Part shown: in pieces, positions 39,800-49,900 of the stretch | Layout: the number at the start of each line of letters is the position of its first letter | Numbering within the stretch: the stretch's first letter is position 1 | Assembly: GCA_965206445.1 (NCBI GenBank) | Contig: CBDBJR010000002.1 | Span: 1-64,000 of the forward strand | Length of the DNA: 64,000 bases | Reading direction: 5' to 3' | Source of the DNA: CBDBJR01 sp965206445 | GTDB taxonomy: Bacteria > Pseudomonadota > Gammaproteobacteria > Arenicellales > Poriferihabitantaceae | Program-made: the position numbers and the translations under genes | The notes under the pieces: generated by a model | Seen by the model: only the letters and a program-made list of their open reading frames with translations | What the model was told of the DNA's origin: nothing | Database searches by the model: none

Positions 39800-42034
39800 T
39801 CAAACCGCCTCCAGGTTGGCGTATGACGCCACCAGCCATTTCACGCCGACGCGCTCGAAATTCACCTGCACCCGGGTGTGCTGGCCGCGGCCTTCGAGCC
39901 CGACGACCACGCCGTCGCCGAATTTCTTGTGCCGCACCTGTCCGCCGGGGCGCAGCTCGGCCGGCAATTCTTCGTCCGGCTGAGCAGCCGGGACGGCGCC
40001 CGTCGTTCGGCGGTAGCGGTGCACCGGGCGTATCGACGCGCCGTTGTGGCGGTGCGCCGGCCGGAAGGAGTGCGAGCGCACTTCGGTGACGGTTTCCGGC
40101 GGAATCTCCGCCAGGAAGCGCGACGGCCGGGCGTAATGCTCGCGCCCGTACAGGCGGCGTATCTCGGCATAACACAATACCAACTGCTGCATCGCCCGGG
40201 TCATGCCGACGTAGCACAGCCGCCGCTCCTCTTGCAGTCGGCCGGCTTCTTCCAGCGCGCGTTGATGCGGGAACAAGCCCTCTTCCATGCCGCACAAAAA
40301 CACCAGCGGAAACTCCAATCCTTTGGCCGAGTGCAGGCGCATCAACTGCACGCAATCCTGCCACTCTTCGGCCTGACCCTCGCCGGCCTCCAGGGCGGCA
40401 TGGGTGAGAAACAGTGACAGCGGGGTGTTGGCCGCGGTCGCATTGGCGTCCGCCTCGATGATGACGTCATCCGGGTCGAACTGCCGCGCCGCGTTGATCA
40501 ATTCCTCGAGGTTTTCCACCTGCGTCTGCGCGCGCTCGCTGCTGCCGTCTTTGAAACAGGCCAGCAGCCCGCTGTGTTGCAGCATCTGATCGACAATGTC
40601 GGCCAGCTCGAGCGCGTGGCAATCGGCCGCCAGCCGCTCGATCAACTGCAAAAATCCGCTCAGCGCCGTCGCCCGCCCGCCCAGTACATCGCTGTCGAGG
40701 CATTGGGTTGCCGCCTGCCACAGGGAAACCTGCTCGCTGCGCGCCAGTTCGCGCACCGTTTCCAGCGTTTTGCTGCCGATGCCGCGCGTCGGCAGGTTGA
40801 CCACCCGCTCGAAGGCCTGATCGGCGTGTCGATTGTTCAGCAGCCGCAGGTAGGCGAGGGCGTGCTTGATCTCGGCGCGTTCAAAAAAGCGCAGCCCGCC
40901 GTATACGCGATACGGCACGCGCGCCGCCGCCAGCTGGCCCTCGAATACCCGCGACTGCGCGTTGGAGCGGTACAGGATGGCAACGTGGGCGCGCTGTCGC
41001 CCGGCCTGTTCGAGCCAGGTTTGAATCTGCTCGACGACAAATTTCGCCTCGTCGATCTCGTTGCTGGCCGCATACACCCGAATCGGCGCCCCGTCGCCGG
41101 CCTTGGTCCACAGGTTTTTCCCCATGCGCTGCCGGTTGTGCGCGATGATCGCGTTTGCAGCCTGCAGGATGTGCCCGCTCGAACGGTAATTCTGCTCCAG
41201 CCGCACGACCCCGGCGGCCGGGAAATCGCGTTCAAAACTGAGCAGGTTTTCGACCCTGGCGCCGCGCCAGCCGTAAATCGACTGATCGTCGTCGCCGACC
41301 GCAAACAACCGCTGATGCCCGGCGCACAGCAGCTTCAGCCACTGGTATTGCAGCAGGTTGGTGTCCTGAAACTCATCCACCAGAATATGCTCGAAGCGGG
41401 CCTGATAATGCGTGCGCAGCGGCTGGTTTTTGCGCAGCAGCTCCAGCCCGCGCAGCAGCAGTTCGGCAAAATCGACCGCGCCGGAACGCTGGCAGCGCGC
41501 CTCATACTCGGCATAGATACGCTGTAGCGTCGGGCTGTGCGCATCCTGGCCGACGGCCACCTGGTGCGCCCGCAGGCCGGCTTCTTTGTACTGGTTAATC
41601 GTCCATTGCATCTGCCGCGGCGGCCAGCGCGCCTCATCCAGTTGCAGCTCGCGCAGCACCGCCCGCAGCAGCCGATACTGATCATCGCTATCCATAATCT
41701 CGAAGTTTTGCGGCAGCCCGGCGGCCTCGAAATGCTGCCGCAGCAGCCGGTGGCACAGGCCGTGGAAAGTGCCGAGCCAGAGGCCGCCGCAAGGCATTTG
41801 CAGCAGCGTTTCAATCCGCCCGCGCATCTCGCGTGCCGCCTTGTTGGTAAACGTCACCGCCAGCACCGCCGCCGGGTGCACCCGCAGTTGGTCGATCAGC
41901 CAGGCAACCCGGCTGGTCAGCACCCGCGTCTTGCCGCTGCCGGCGCCGGCCAGCACCAGCAGCGGCCCCGGCGTCGCCGTCACCGCCTCACGCTGGGCCG
42001 GGTTCAGCCCGGCGAGCAGGTCGGCTGGTTCCAT
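39800..42034 (-). CDS. uvrD: ATP-dependent DNA helicase II, UvrD
   Basis: This is a superfamily 1A 3'-5' helicase acting in nucleotide excision repair and methyl-directed mismatch repair and in clearing RecA and stalled polymerase. Numbered from ATG 42034 (744 aa), it shows the N-terminal LNPAQREAV Q-motif (Gln14), Walker A AGAGSGKT (29-36), motif Ia VTFTNKAAREM (60-70), motif II VDEFQDTN (219-226), motif III GDDDQSIYGWRGA (247-259), motif IV QNYRSS, and motifs V/VI LHSAKGLEF and YVGMTRA. The C-terminus HKKFGDGVVVGLEG through VKWLVASYANLEAV matches the UvrD tail, which argues against Rep. Length fits the ~720-aa family. I prefer ATG 42034 because the sequence aligns with UvrD from its second residue. 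A GTG at 42121 would add 29 atypical residues. No strong ribosome binding site precedes either start. The gene stands alone, divergent from the transposase. Confidence 0.95.
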   Translation of the reverse strand: MEPADLLAGLNPAQREAVTATPGPLLVLAGAGSGKTRVLTSRVAWLIDQLRVHPAAVLAVTFTNKAAREMRGRIETLLQMPCGGLWLGTFHGLCHRLLRQHFEAAGLPQNFEIMDSDDQYRLLRAVLRELQLDEARWPPRQMQWTINQYKEAGLRAHQVAVGQDAHSPTLQRIYAEYEARCQRSGAVDFAELLLRGLELLRKNQPLRTHYQARFEHILVDEFQDTNLLQYQWLKLLCAGHQRLFAVGDDDQSIYGWRGARVENLLSFERDFPAAGVVRLEQNYRSSGHILQAANAIIAHNRQRMGKNLWTKAGDGAPIRVYAASNEIDEAKFVVEQIQTWLEQAGRQRAHVAILYRSNAQSRVFEGQLAAARVPYRVYGGLRFFERAEIKHALAYLRLLNNRHADQAFERVVNLPTRGIGSKTLETVRELARSEQVSLWQAATQCLDSDVLGGRATALSGFLQLIERLAADCHALELADIVDQMLQHSGLLACFKDGSSERAQTQVENLEELINAARQFDPDDVIIEADANATAANTPLSLFLTHAALEAGEGQAEEWQDCVQLMRLHSAKGLEFPLVFLCGMEEGLFPHQRALEEAGRLQEERRLCYVGMTRAMQQLVLCYAEIRRLYGREHYARPSRFLAEIPPETVTEVRSHSFRPAHRHNGASIRPVHRYRRTTGAVPAAQPDEELPAELRPGGQVRHKKFGDGVVVGLEGRGQHTRVQVNFERVGVKWLVASYANLEAV

Positions 42035-42213
42035 CCGTGCACGATGCTGCCGATCGAGGCCGGCGTCCGGGCGCCGCCGCGCTCGGTCGTGGATGTGCAT
42101 AAGTTCAGAAACGGTTGGCACTCCGCCCCAGGAGGAGAGCCATGCAAATTCACCATGCCGGATACCGCATCCGGGGGTTTTATCGAGTAGCCCATTCAGG
42201 GCATGTTTGGGGG
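42035..42213. other. Divergent spacer between uvrD and the transposase
   Basis: These 179 bp should carry the uvrD promoter and the left end of the mobile element. I see a short palindrome at 42158-42174 (CCGGAT/ATCCGG, 5-nt loop) followed by GGGTTTT, which is at best a weak terminator on the + strand. No near-consensus promoter for uvrD stands out. Confidence 0.4.
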
Positions 42214-42232
42214 ATGACTTCCAAACATGCCC
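42199..42232 (+). promoter_or_regulatory. Perfect inverted repeat enclosing the transposase start codon
   Basis: GGGCATGTTTGG at 42199-42210 pairs perfectly with CCAAACATGCCC at 42221-42232. The 10-nt loop (42211-42220) contains the ATG at 42214-42216. In RNA this would be a stable 12-bp hairpin that holds the initiation region. It could limit transposase translation from read-through transcripts, or the palindrome could be a binding site for the transposase. Confidence 0.75.
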
Positions 42233-43182
42233 AACACCGCCTTGCGATCGGGGCGTTTTCCGACCGGCACGGCAAAATCGCTGCCAGCGAGGCCCTTAAG
42301 GTCAGCATTCGTACGCTCTATCGCTGGCGTCAGACCCTCAAACACAACGCCGGCAACGCCGCCGCGCTCACGCCTGAATCCTGTGCTCCGCACCGGCGCC
42401 GACGACCGCTCACGCCACCGGGCCTGAGCGAGCAAATCCGGCAATTGCGCCGACAATACCCCAACCTCGGCAAGGCCAAACTCCATGTATTATTACGCGA
42501 CTGGTGCGCGCAGCGGCGACTGGCGCTGCCGAGCGTCTCCACCATCGGGCGCATCATTGCCAAACACCCGCATAAAATGCGCCACGCTCCCGCGCGTATC
42601 TCACCCACCGGGCGCCTCAAACCGCTGCTGCGTACCCGCAAAACACGCAAACCCAAACACTGCCGGCCACCGCCACTGGCCCTGTTTGCCTGCGATACCG
42701 TGGTGCGAATGCGCGACGGCATCCGCCGCTACCTGTTCACCTTTATCGACCCCACCAGCCGCTTTGCCATTGCCTTTGCGGCCAATTCCGCTACCAGCCG
42801 CAACACCACCATCGGCCTGGAGGCGCTCACCGACCTGCTGCCCGTGCAACCGCAATTCCTGCTCTCCGATAATGGTTCTGAGTTCATGGGCGATTTCCAG
42901 CAACGCCTTAATCAGCGCGGCATTGTCCATTGGTGGACTTACCCCAGATCACCCAAAATGAATGCCCATTGTGAGCGCTTCAACCGCACCATACAGGAGC
43001 AGTTCGTGGATTATCACGCCGACTTGCTGTTCACTGACCTGGCCTTGTTTAACCGCAAAATGGCCGCCTGGCTGGTCGAATATAACACCGTCATTCCCCA
43101 CCATAGCCGCGGTCTGCAAACTCCGATACCATTCGGCTTCCAACAACTGCCACAGTGCCAAAGGTATTGGACCCATACAAAA
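42199..43182 (+). mobile_element. Insertion sequence carrying the rve transposase (ends uncertain)
   Basis: The element is defined by the transposase and the palindrome at its start. I could not find a matching pair of terminal inverted repeats or a target-site duplication, so both boundaries are estimates. The right limit is placed where the tandem repeats start. It sits between uvrD and the second giant gene. Confidence 0.45.
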
Positions 43183-43362
43183 GATTGCATCCGCGATATA
43201 TGTTGCTACGCTTCATCTCCGGCCGCCCTCCCTGCATTTCAATATCGGGCTGAATACGCCTGTTTTATGCGCTGGGCGGCATGTACAGGGGGTTGCATTC
43301 GCGGTATGTGCTGCTATAGTCCGGCACCTGATCGCCCTCCTTGCGTTTCAATAGCCGGTTGA
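42214..43362 (+). CDS. DDE (rve-type) transposase, IS481/IS3-like
   Basis: This 382-residue integrase-core transposase catalyses cut and strand transfer of its insertion sequence. The N-terminus is a helix-turn-helix (AASEALKVSIRTLYRWRQTL) for end binding, followed by a basic region. The catalytic triad is visible as Asp161 (FACDTVVRM), Asp219 (LLSDNGSEF) and Glu254 (HCERFNRTIQ), with family landmarks FIDPTSRFA, WTYPRSPKMNAHCERFN and VEYNTVIPHHSRG. The family sequence ends at about residue 322-323 (QCQRYWTHTK). The remaining ~60 residues, Cys-rich and low in similarity to anything I know, are read out of the ~110-bp tandem repeats. The native stop therefore seems lost or the repeats arrived later. 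ATG 42214 is chosen because it directly precedes the HTH; a hairpin encloses it. A single ORF with a core domain favours IS481 over two-frame IS3 elements, with moderate certainty. It may still be active as all three acidic residues remain. Confidence 0.85.
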   Translation: MTSKHAQHRLAIGAFSDRHGKIAASEALKVSIRTLYRWRQTLKHNAGNAAALTPESCAPHRRRRPLTPPGLSEQIRQLRRQYPNLGKAKLHVLLRDWCAQRRLALPSVSTIGRIIAKHPHKMRHAPARISPTGRLKPLLRTRKTRKPKHCRPPPLALFACDTVVRMRDGIRRYLFTFIDPTSRFAIAFAANSATSRNTTIGLEALTDLLPVQPQFLLSDNGSEFMGDFQQRLNQRGIVHWWTYPRSPKMNAHCERFNRTIQEQFVDYHADLLFTDLALFNRKMAAWLVEYNTVIPHHSRGLQTPIPFGFQQLPQCQRYWTHTKDCIRDICCYASSPAALPAFQYRAEYACFMRWAACTGGCIRGMCCYSPAPDRPPCVSIAG

Positions 43363-43510
43363 GTACGATCATCGTCGCGTGCTGGGCGGCATGTACAGGG
43401 GGTTGCATTCGCGGTATGTGCTGCTAAAATGCCGCACCCGATCGCCCTCCTTGCGTTTCAATAGCAGGTTGAGTACGATCATCGTCGCGTGCTGGGCGGT
43501 ATGTACAGAG
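43183..43510 (+). repeat. Three tandem copies of a ~110-bp repeat
   Basis: Copies run 43183-43290 (108 bp, diverged), 43291-43400 and 43401-43510 (110 bp each, nearly identical). Landmarks in each are TTGCAT, CGCCCTCC, GCGTTTCAATAGC and GCTGGGCGGCATGTACAGGG. GCTGGGCGG recurs at 43271, 43381 and 43491. Differences are spread along the unit. The first copy starts at the codon right after the transposase family C-terminus. Confidence 0.9.
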
Positions 43511-43546
43511 GTTGACAGGTTGATATTTAATGAATTACATTAAGTA

Positions 43547-43575
43547 TTGACACTAGGTTTTTAGCTGCCGATAAT
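43547..43575 (+). promoter_or_regulatory. Near-consensus sigma70 promoter for the second giant gene
   Basis: TTGACA at 43547-43552 (6 of 6) is separated by exactly 17 bp from GATAAT at 43570-43575 (5 of 6). Transcription would begin near 43582, about 395 nt before the giant gene start. A second TTGACA at 43512-43517 has only a weak -10 (TACATT, 18-bp spacing). The stretch is AT-rich, in contrast to its surroundings. Confidence 0.72.
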
Positions 43576-43581
43576 CTATCC

Positions 43582-43975
43582 CGAGACTATCCAATGTCAA
43601 ATCCTCTTGAAAACAGCCGACCGGCGTCGGTGGGGCACTCTCCAACTTTCCCCATTTCCCCGTTGGGCACAGCGCCCAATGAACCTATAGCTACATATAA
43701 CGGACATGCAGCTACACATTAACGGACATATAAATACATCATATTGGTAACTATATAGCTGATATGGCTATCCCCGTATTGTTTCCGCAGCAACCCCGTT
43801 GCCGCTTCCGTCCCGGCCTCTTCGTCCCCGGGCTGGCGCAGGGGGCCATGGCGCCGGATGGTGACGGCCCGTTGTTACCGGGCGGTCTCAATGGAGCGGT
43901 GCATCTGCGCGATTCGCTGAACGAGTCGGGCACCTCCACGTCATTGCCGGGGGCCATCAACAGCAGAATCCCGTC
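43582..43975 (+). promoter_or_regulatory. Long 5' leader with hairpin and direct repeats
   Basis: The presumed untranslated leader includes a hairpin at 43661-43681 (TTGGGC/GCCCAA core, extended by a G-T and a C-G pair) and two imperfect ~21-bp direct repeats starting at 43689 and 43710, sharing AGCTACA and AACGGACAT. The latter could be an operator for a regulator. I do not recognise a known riboswitch. The region 43680-43760 is AT-rich and the rest GC-rich. Confidence 0.45.
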
Positions 43976-43982
43976 ATGCTGA
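43764..43982 (+). CDS. Possible 72-codon leader ORF overlapping the giant gene start
   Basis: ATG 43764 to TGA 43980-43982 encodes 72 residues rich in Pro and Gly, which I do not recognise. Its stop overlaps the start of the giant gene in the arrangement ATGCTGA (43976-43982). The giant gene has no visible Shine-Dalgarno, so translational coupling from this ORF is conceivable. The ORF itself also lacks a clear ribosome binding site, and it may be chance in GC-rich DNA. Confidence 0.25.
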   Translation: MAIPVLFPQQPRCRFRPGLFVPGLAQGAMAPDGDGPLLPGGLNGAVHLRDSLNESGTSTSLPGAINSRIPSC

Positions 43983-46900
43983 AACGGCTGATTACACTCT
44001 TCCTGCTGTTATCAGCCCTCGCCCCGGCGTCGGCCAGCGCCCAGAGTTGCGACGGCCCACTCACCTGGAACGGCATCGTCCCCGACTGCCTCTCGGTCGG
44101 CGACACCTACCGCATCATGTTCATCACCAGCGGAACCAGGGACGCTGGGGCCGTCGAAATCAGTACCTACAACACCTTCGTCCAGAGCCAAGCCAACGTG
44201 GCCCCTTTTACGGATGCGGGCATCGTCGGCAGCTTCAGAGCCGTGGTCTCCACCTTAGCCCAGGAGGCAAACATCAACACGGCAAGCGTCAACCCTGTAA
44301 CTGACAGACGTAACCTCAGGAACCAGTTCAGGACCAGCGCCCCGAATAACGGCCAGGGCGAACCGATTTTCTACTTCAACGGCCGCAAGATCGCGGACAA
44401 CTATCCAGACTTCTGGGACGATAGCTGGGACACGCTGGAGGGGAGGGACGAGGCCGGAAATGTCGTCGGTAACGTGGAGGTCTGGTCGGGTTCCCGGTCC
44501 GATGGAAGAGCCAGAATTAACGGGTTTTGGGTTGGCGATAATGTAAGCAGGTTTGACCAACCTCCACGTGTCGGGTCTGGTTTCTCGGGCATGGCGGGCA
44601 ATCACCTCGAACGCAACGATTTGACCTTCGAACCTACTAGCGAATCTCACCCCTTCTATGCCCTTTCCGGCGTCCTGACGGTGCCCTTGAGAGTCAGCTT
44701 GGGCGAGCCGTCCTCGGCCACGCTGTCCGAAGGGTCGGACGATAGGTCGGCGACGCTGACGGTGAACCTGACGGCCAACGCCCCCACCGACCTGACGGTG
44801 CTGATTGATATTACCCAGACCACCCCGTCCGAGACACCGCCCGGAGTCACCTACGCACTGGATTACGGCGTCGCCATTGTCGGCGATGCAGCCAATTTCA
44901 GCTTTGACAGCGCCAACCCCGCCGCCCTGCGCACGCGGCGGGTGGTGGTGCCGTTTGCCGCCGGCCAGAGCAGTCGCACGCTGGAGTTGACGGCGCTGGA
45001 TGACGTGGACACGCTAAGCGAGGACTTGTCCATTGAGCTGGCAGACAGCGACGACTACAGCATCGACGCCACAGCCGCCGCCCGCACACTGACGCTGGAA
45101 GACGACGACGCGCCGACAGTCAGTCTGAATCTGATATCGGACACGCTGTCCGAAGGGAGTACATCGGATAGTCTGCGGGTGAACCTGAATGCCCCCGCCC
45201 CCACCGCCTTGACGGTGCTGATTGATATTACCCAGACCACCCCGTCCGAGACACCGCCCGGAGTCAACTACGAACTGGATTACGGCGTCGCCATTGTCGG
45301 CGATGCAGCCAATTTCAGCTTTGACAACGCCAACCCTGCCAGCCTGCGCACGCGGCGGGTGGCGGTGCCGTTTGCCGCCACCGAAGGCTCCCGCGAGCTG
45401 CAGTTGACGGCGCTGGAGGACGTGGACGGGCTAAGCGAGGTGTTGTCTATCAGTCTGGTAGCCGTCGACGGCTACATCGTTGACACCACAGCCGACTCCG
45501 TCACCCTGACGCTGGCAGACAATGAGCCAGAGGCGAGTCTGAGATTCGTTGCTGCAGGCGGTACCAGCATAGGATTCGTTGCTATAGGCGATACCGGCAG
45601 ACAATTTGGGCGGATATTGGAGCGGGGGCCAGGGTCAGACGGGGGGGCGGAATTCGACATAAGGGTCGCATTAGCAGGAACCGCTACGAGTACGGTGCAG
45701 GTGAATCTGGCGCCCGGCGCTGACAACACTGTAGATGATTCCGATGTGCGCACCAGAAGCGGCGGCGGCAGCAATAATGTGGGCTTTCTGGCCAGACTGG
45801 CATCTCCCATTGATATTCCCCCGGATATTCCCCCGGGTGAAAACAGACGTGTCGGAAGAGCCGAATTTCGGGTCGTAGCAGACGGCCTGGAAGAGCCGAC
45901 TGAAACGCTGCAGGTGATGGTGGTGCCGGGCAACGGCTACCGGTTGCCAGGTGAGGTCACGCAACGGCTTGAGGTACTTGATGATATACGGGTCACCATA
46001 AATGACACTACCGCCCGCACCGCGGTTGAGGGCGGCACGTCAGCCGAGCCGGTGGTGCTGGAATTTAGCCGGTCGCCGGGTCCGGGGGAGCGGGTAGTAG
46101 CGACAGTGAGCATCGTTCGGCCGCCGGGGGAACAGGATTACAGTGTGTTGGTGGGCGGCGAGGTTGTGGCTGCGGTGGGCAACGACGTGTATGACGTTGT
46201 ACTGCCGTTGGGTAACACACAAATCAGCCTGACCGTCAGGGCGGAGGAGGACAGTGACCAGACGAATGATATGATCACGCTAAGTGTGACGGCAGTGAGG
46301 GGGTCTGGGCCAGGGTATTCGTATTTCCCCACTGCGCCGACTGAAGGCATTGACATCACACTGCAAGACAACGACGGCCTCAATCTGCCGGGGGTGGATA
46401 TTGGCAGTGTCAACCCCGACCCACTGACCGAAGATACCCTGGATGGCAGTCTTGTTACTCTGAGTCTGAGCGAGGTCCAGTTCAATGCTGATGCCTCCTC
46501 CACCAATAGCAGCAACTACGAACTGGGCGGCACACCCCCGCCGGGGTTGCGCATCGCGGGGGTGGTTCGCATCGGCAATGCACGAGTCGAGGTGCTTCTG
46601 TCCTACGACAACGACAACTTTGATTTTGATCAAGAGGCACGCATCAGCATCACAGTACTCCCCGCGGCCCACACCGGTACGCAGCGGCTGACCACGTTGA
46701 CGGTGCCAATCACCCCGAGCGCGAATGACCCGCAGAGGATGATCACCGGCGTTGCGTTGACGTCGGATGCCGGCCCCGACGGCACCTATGGAATTGACGA
46801 TAACATTGAGGTGACGGTCACGTTCAACGGCGAGGTGAACGTGTTGGATCGCCCGCAGATAACCCTGACCCTGGGCGACGAGACGCGCCAGGCGATCTAT

Positions 46901-49900
46901 TTCGACATCTCCGAGAACCGCAGGGAGTTGATATTTCGCTACCGGGTGGCGGTCGGCGATCTTGCTGCGGACGGCGTGGGTATCGGCAATCTTACGGACA
47001 GCGTGAGTACCAGTGCGCTGGGTATAAACAACGCCAGGATACGTGACAACGACGACATTAGTCAGCCCGTGAATCTCGAGTATCAGGAGGAGCCTGCCAA
47101 CCCGGCTCATGTCGTGGACGGCGTTGTGCCGGCGGTGAGCACGGCAATCGTGTATGACGATGTGCTGATACTGACCTACGATAAGCCGCTCAACGAGAAC
47201 TCGGTGCCGGCGTCGACAGCCTGGAGGCTGGATCTGGGGTCGGGCATTGCCCCAACGGTGAACGCCGGCGGCGTGACGATCCGCGGGACGGGAGTAACGC
47301 TGGCGCTGAGCGAAGCCGTAGGATCAACCGATGTCGTGACGCTGGCCTACACTGCCGACGCCAACCCGCTGCGCGACCTGATCGGCAACCGAGCCGCCAA
47401 TCTCACGGCCCAGGCGGTGCTCAACACCACCAGTTTTGCCAGAGCAACCCTGACCGCGACCTCGCCGCTGACCGAAGCCGCGCTGTTTGCGAGTACGCCG
47501 CCGACCGTCACGGTCACACTGGTCAACACCGAATACGAGGCCACGCTGACGACGGCGCACTTCACCGTGAGTGATACCGTAGACGGGGGTGACATCACAC
47601 TGGACGACGTCAACCGCGGCGCTGACGGCACCACCGCCACGTTGACGCTGGGGTTTGACGGCGCGGACCTCACCGCCGCCGGCGACCTGTCGGTCACGGT
47701 CACGGCTGCCGGGCACACCGGGACCGACGACCTGTCTGCCGGCAGTGTGTCAATCACCGCCAGCACCGGCGCCAATGTCTGCGGGCGGACGGCACAGGTG
47801 CGGGATGAGATTATCAGGCAGGATGCGATTGTCAGAGAGTCCCCTGCCACCGAATGCACGAGCATCACCGAACTGGCAGGCATTCAATTTCTTGATTTGA
47901 GCGGGGAAAGCATCGCTTTGCTGCAAAACGGCGATTTTACCGGCTTGACGGCGCTGCTGAGTTTGACTTTGGACGACAACGCTCTGGAGGCACTGCCCGA
48001 AACCATTTTTGCCGGCTTGACGGCGCTACAGGGGTTGAATTTGAACGACAACCGCCTGGAGACACTGCCCGCCCCCATTTTTGCCGGCTTGACGGCGCTG
48101 ACGATTTTGCGGTTGCACAACAACCGCCTGGTGGCACTGCCCGCCCCCATTTTTGCCGGTCTGGGCGGGCTGAATACTTTGACCATGCACAGCAACCGGT
48201 TCACGCCGAACACCGGATTGCCCTCCGGCATCTTTGACGACGTGCTGGATACCCTGGCCCCCATTGGAACAGATACATTCCCCGTCTTTCGGGTTGACGA
48301 CATCGTCCGCGCCGCCCATTTTGTCTGCTCCCGTGACGACGTCGCTGCCATTGTTGCCACCACCGGCGTGACCGACTGCCTGCGCATCAACAGCGAACAA
48401 TTCGACGCTGCCGTTCTGCTGGTGGAGGCGGACGCCACCTTGAGCGGCCTGACCCTGTCCGACGGCACCGACATCTTCCCCCTCGCCCCGGTGTTCGCCC
48501 CCGACACCACGGCCTATGCCGTCTCGGTCGCCAACAGCGTCACCAGTGTGACGGTCACGCCGACCGCCACCAATGTCGTCGCCACGATTGCCGTCAACGG
48601 CGACACCGTCGCCAGCGACAGCGCCAGCAACCTCATTGGCCTGACGGCAGGCACACCGATGGACATTCCCATTATTGTCACCGCCACCGACACCACCACC
48701 ACGCAGACCTACACCATCACCGCCACCCGTGAGAGGGTGCCGGCCATCACCGCCATCAATTTGACCTCAAACGCCGGCGACGACGTCTATGCAATTGGCG
48801 ACATAATTGACGCGACAGTAACCTTCAGCGAGGCGGTCACCGTCACCGGCGGCCCGCCACAGTTGGCGCTGACCGTGGGCGCCGAGCTTGATCTGCGCCA
48901 GGCGGTCTACACCAGCGGCGACAGGACCACGGCACTGGTGTTCAGCTACACGGTCGCCGCCGGCGACTTTGATAGTGACGGCGTGAGCATCGGCGCTGAT
49001 GCGCTGACCCTCACCGGCGGCAGTACGATTCGGGACGCGCTCACCGCCACCATCGACGCGGTGGTCACGCATCAGAGGGTGAACCCGTTCAGCGCACATA
49101 GAGTAGACGGCATCGTCCCGAGCGTGAGCGAAATCCGCATCGCCGGCACCGGCCCGTACGGCGAGGGCGCAACGATTGAGTTGACGGTGACCTTCGGGGA
49201 AAGGGTCATCGTCAGTGGCACGCCGCAAATACCGCTGATAGTGGGCGACAACACCCGCCAGGCAGCCTACACCAGCGGCAGCGATTCGTCGGTGCTGCAA
49301 TTCAGCTACCTCGTGGTCGGCGGCGACAGCGATGACGATGGGTTTGAGGTGGCGCAAAATGCACTGATGGTCAACGACGGCACCATCCGGGACGTCGCCG
49401 GCAACGATGCAGTGCTTGATCACGAGGCCATTGCCGCCGACACGGGCAATCAGGTAGACACCGCCGCGCCGACGATAGTGGAGGGGACGGCAACCATTGA
49501 TAGCGATGTCCTGACGCTGACCTACAACAAGCCGCTCGACAACACCTCGGGACGGGCAGAAGACTACGCTCTCGAGGTGATGGTGGAGCCTGACGGCACG
49601 CCCTTCCGGTTGAGGATCAGCGAGGTGGCTGTCAGCGGGTCGACGGTGCAGCTGACGCCGGACCAGACCGTGGTAACAACCAACGTGGTGCAACTGAACT
49701 ACACCGCCAGTACTGAGAATCCGCTGCGCGATCTGGTCGGCAACCGGGCCGCCAGTTTCATGTCCCTGGCGGTGGCAAACAACGCAGCGGCCGATGTAGC
49801 CCCGGATTTCGGCACGCAGACCATTGACGACCAGACCTACTTTCAGAACAGAGCCATCCCCACCCTCACGCTGCCGGAAGCCACCGGCGGCAACGGCGCA

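Noticed and set aside
42035..42121. Upstream GTG start for uvrD at 42121
   Set aside because: It adds 29 residues not typical of UvrD. ATG 42034 gives an N-terminus that aligns directly with UvrD.
42158..42180. Intrinsic terminator (CCGGAT/ATCCGG then GGGTTTT)
   Set aside because: Stem is only 6 bp, the T run is short and separated by G residues. Not convincing.
43183..43510. CRISPR array (GTTTCAATA-like motif repeated)
   Set aside because: Period is ~110 bp, whole units are similar rather than short repeats with unique spacers, and there are no cas genes.
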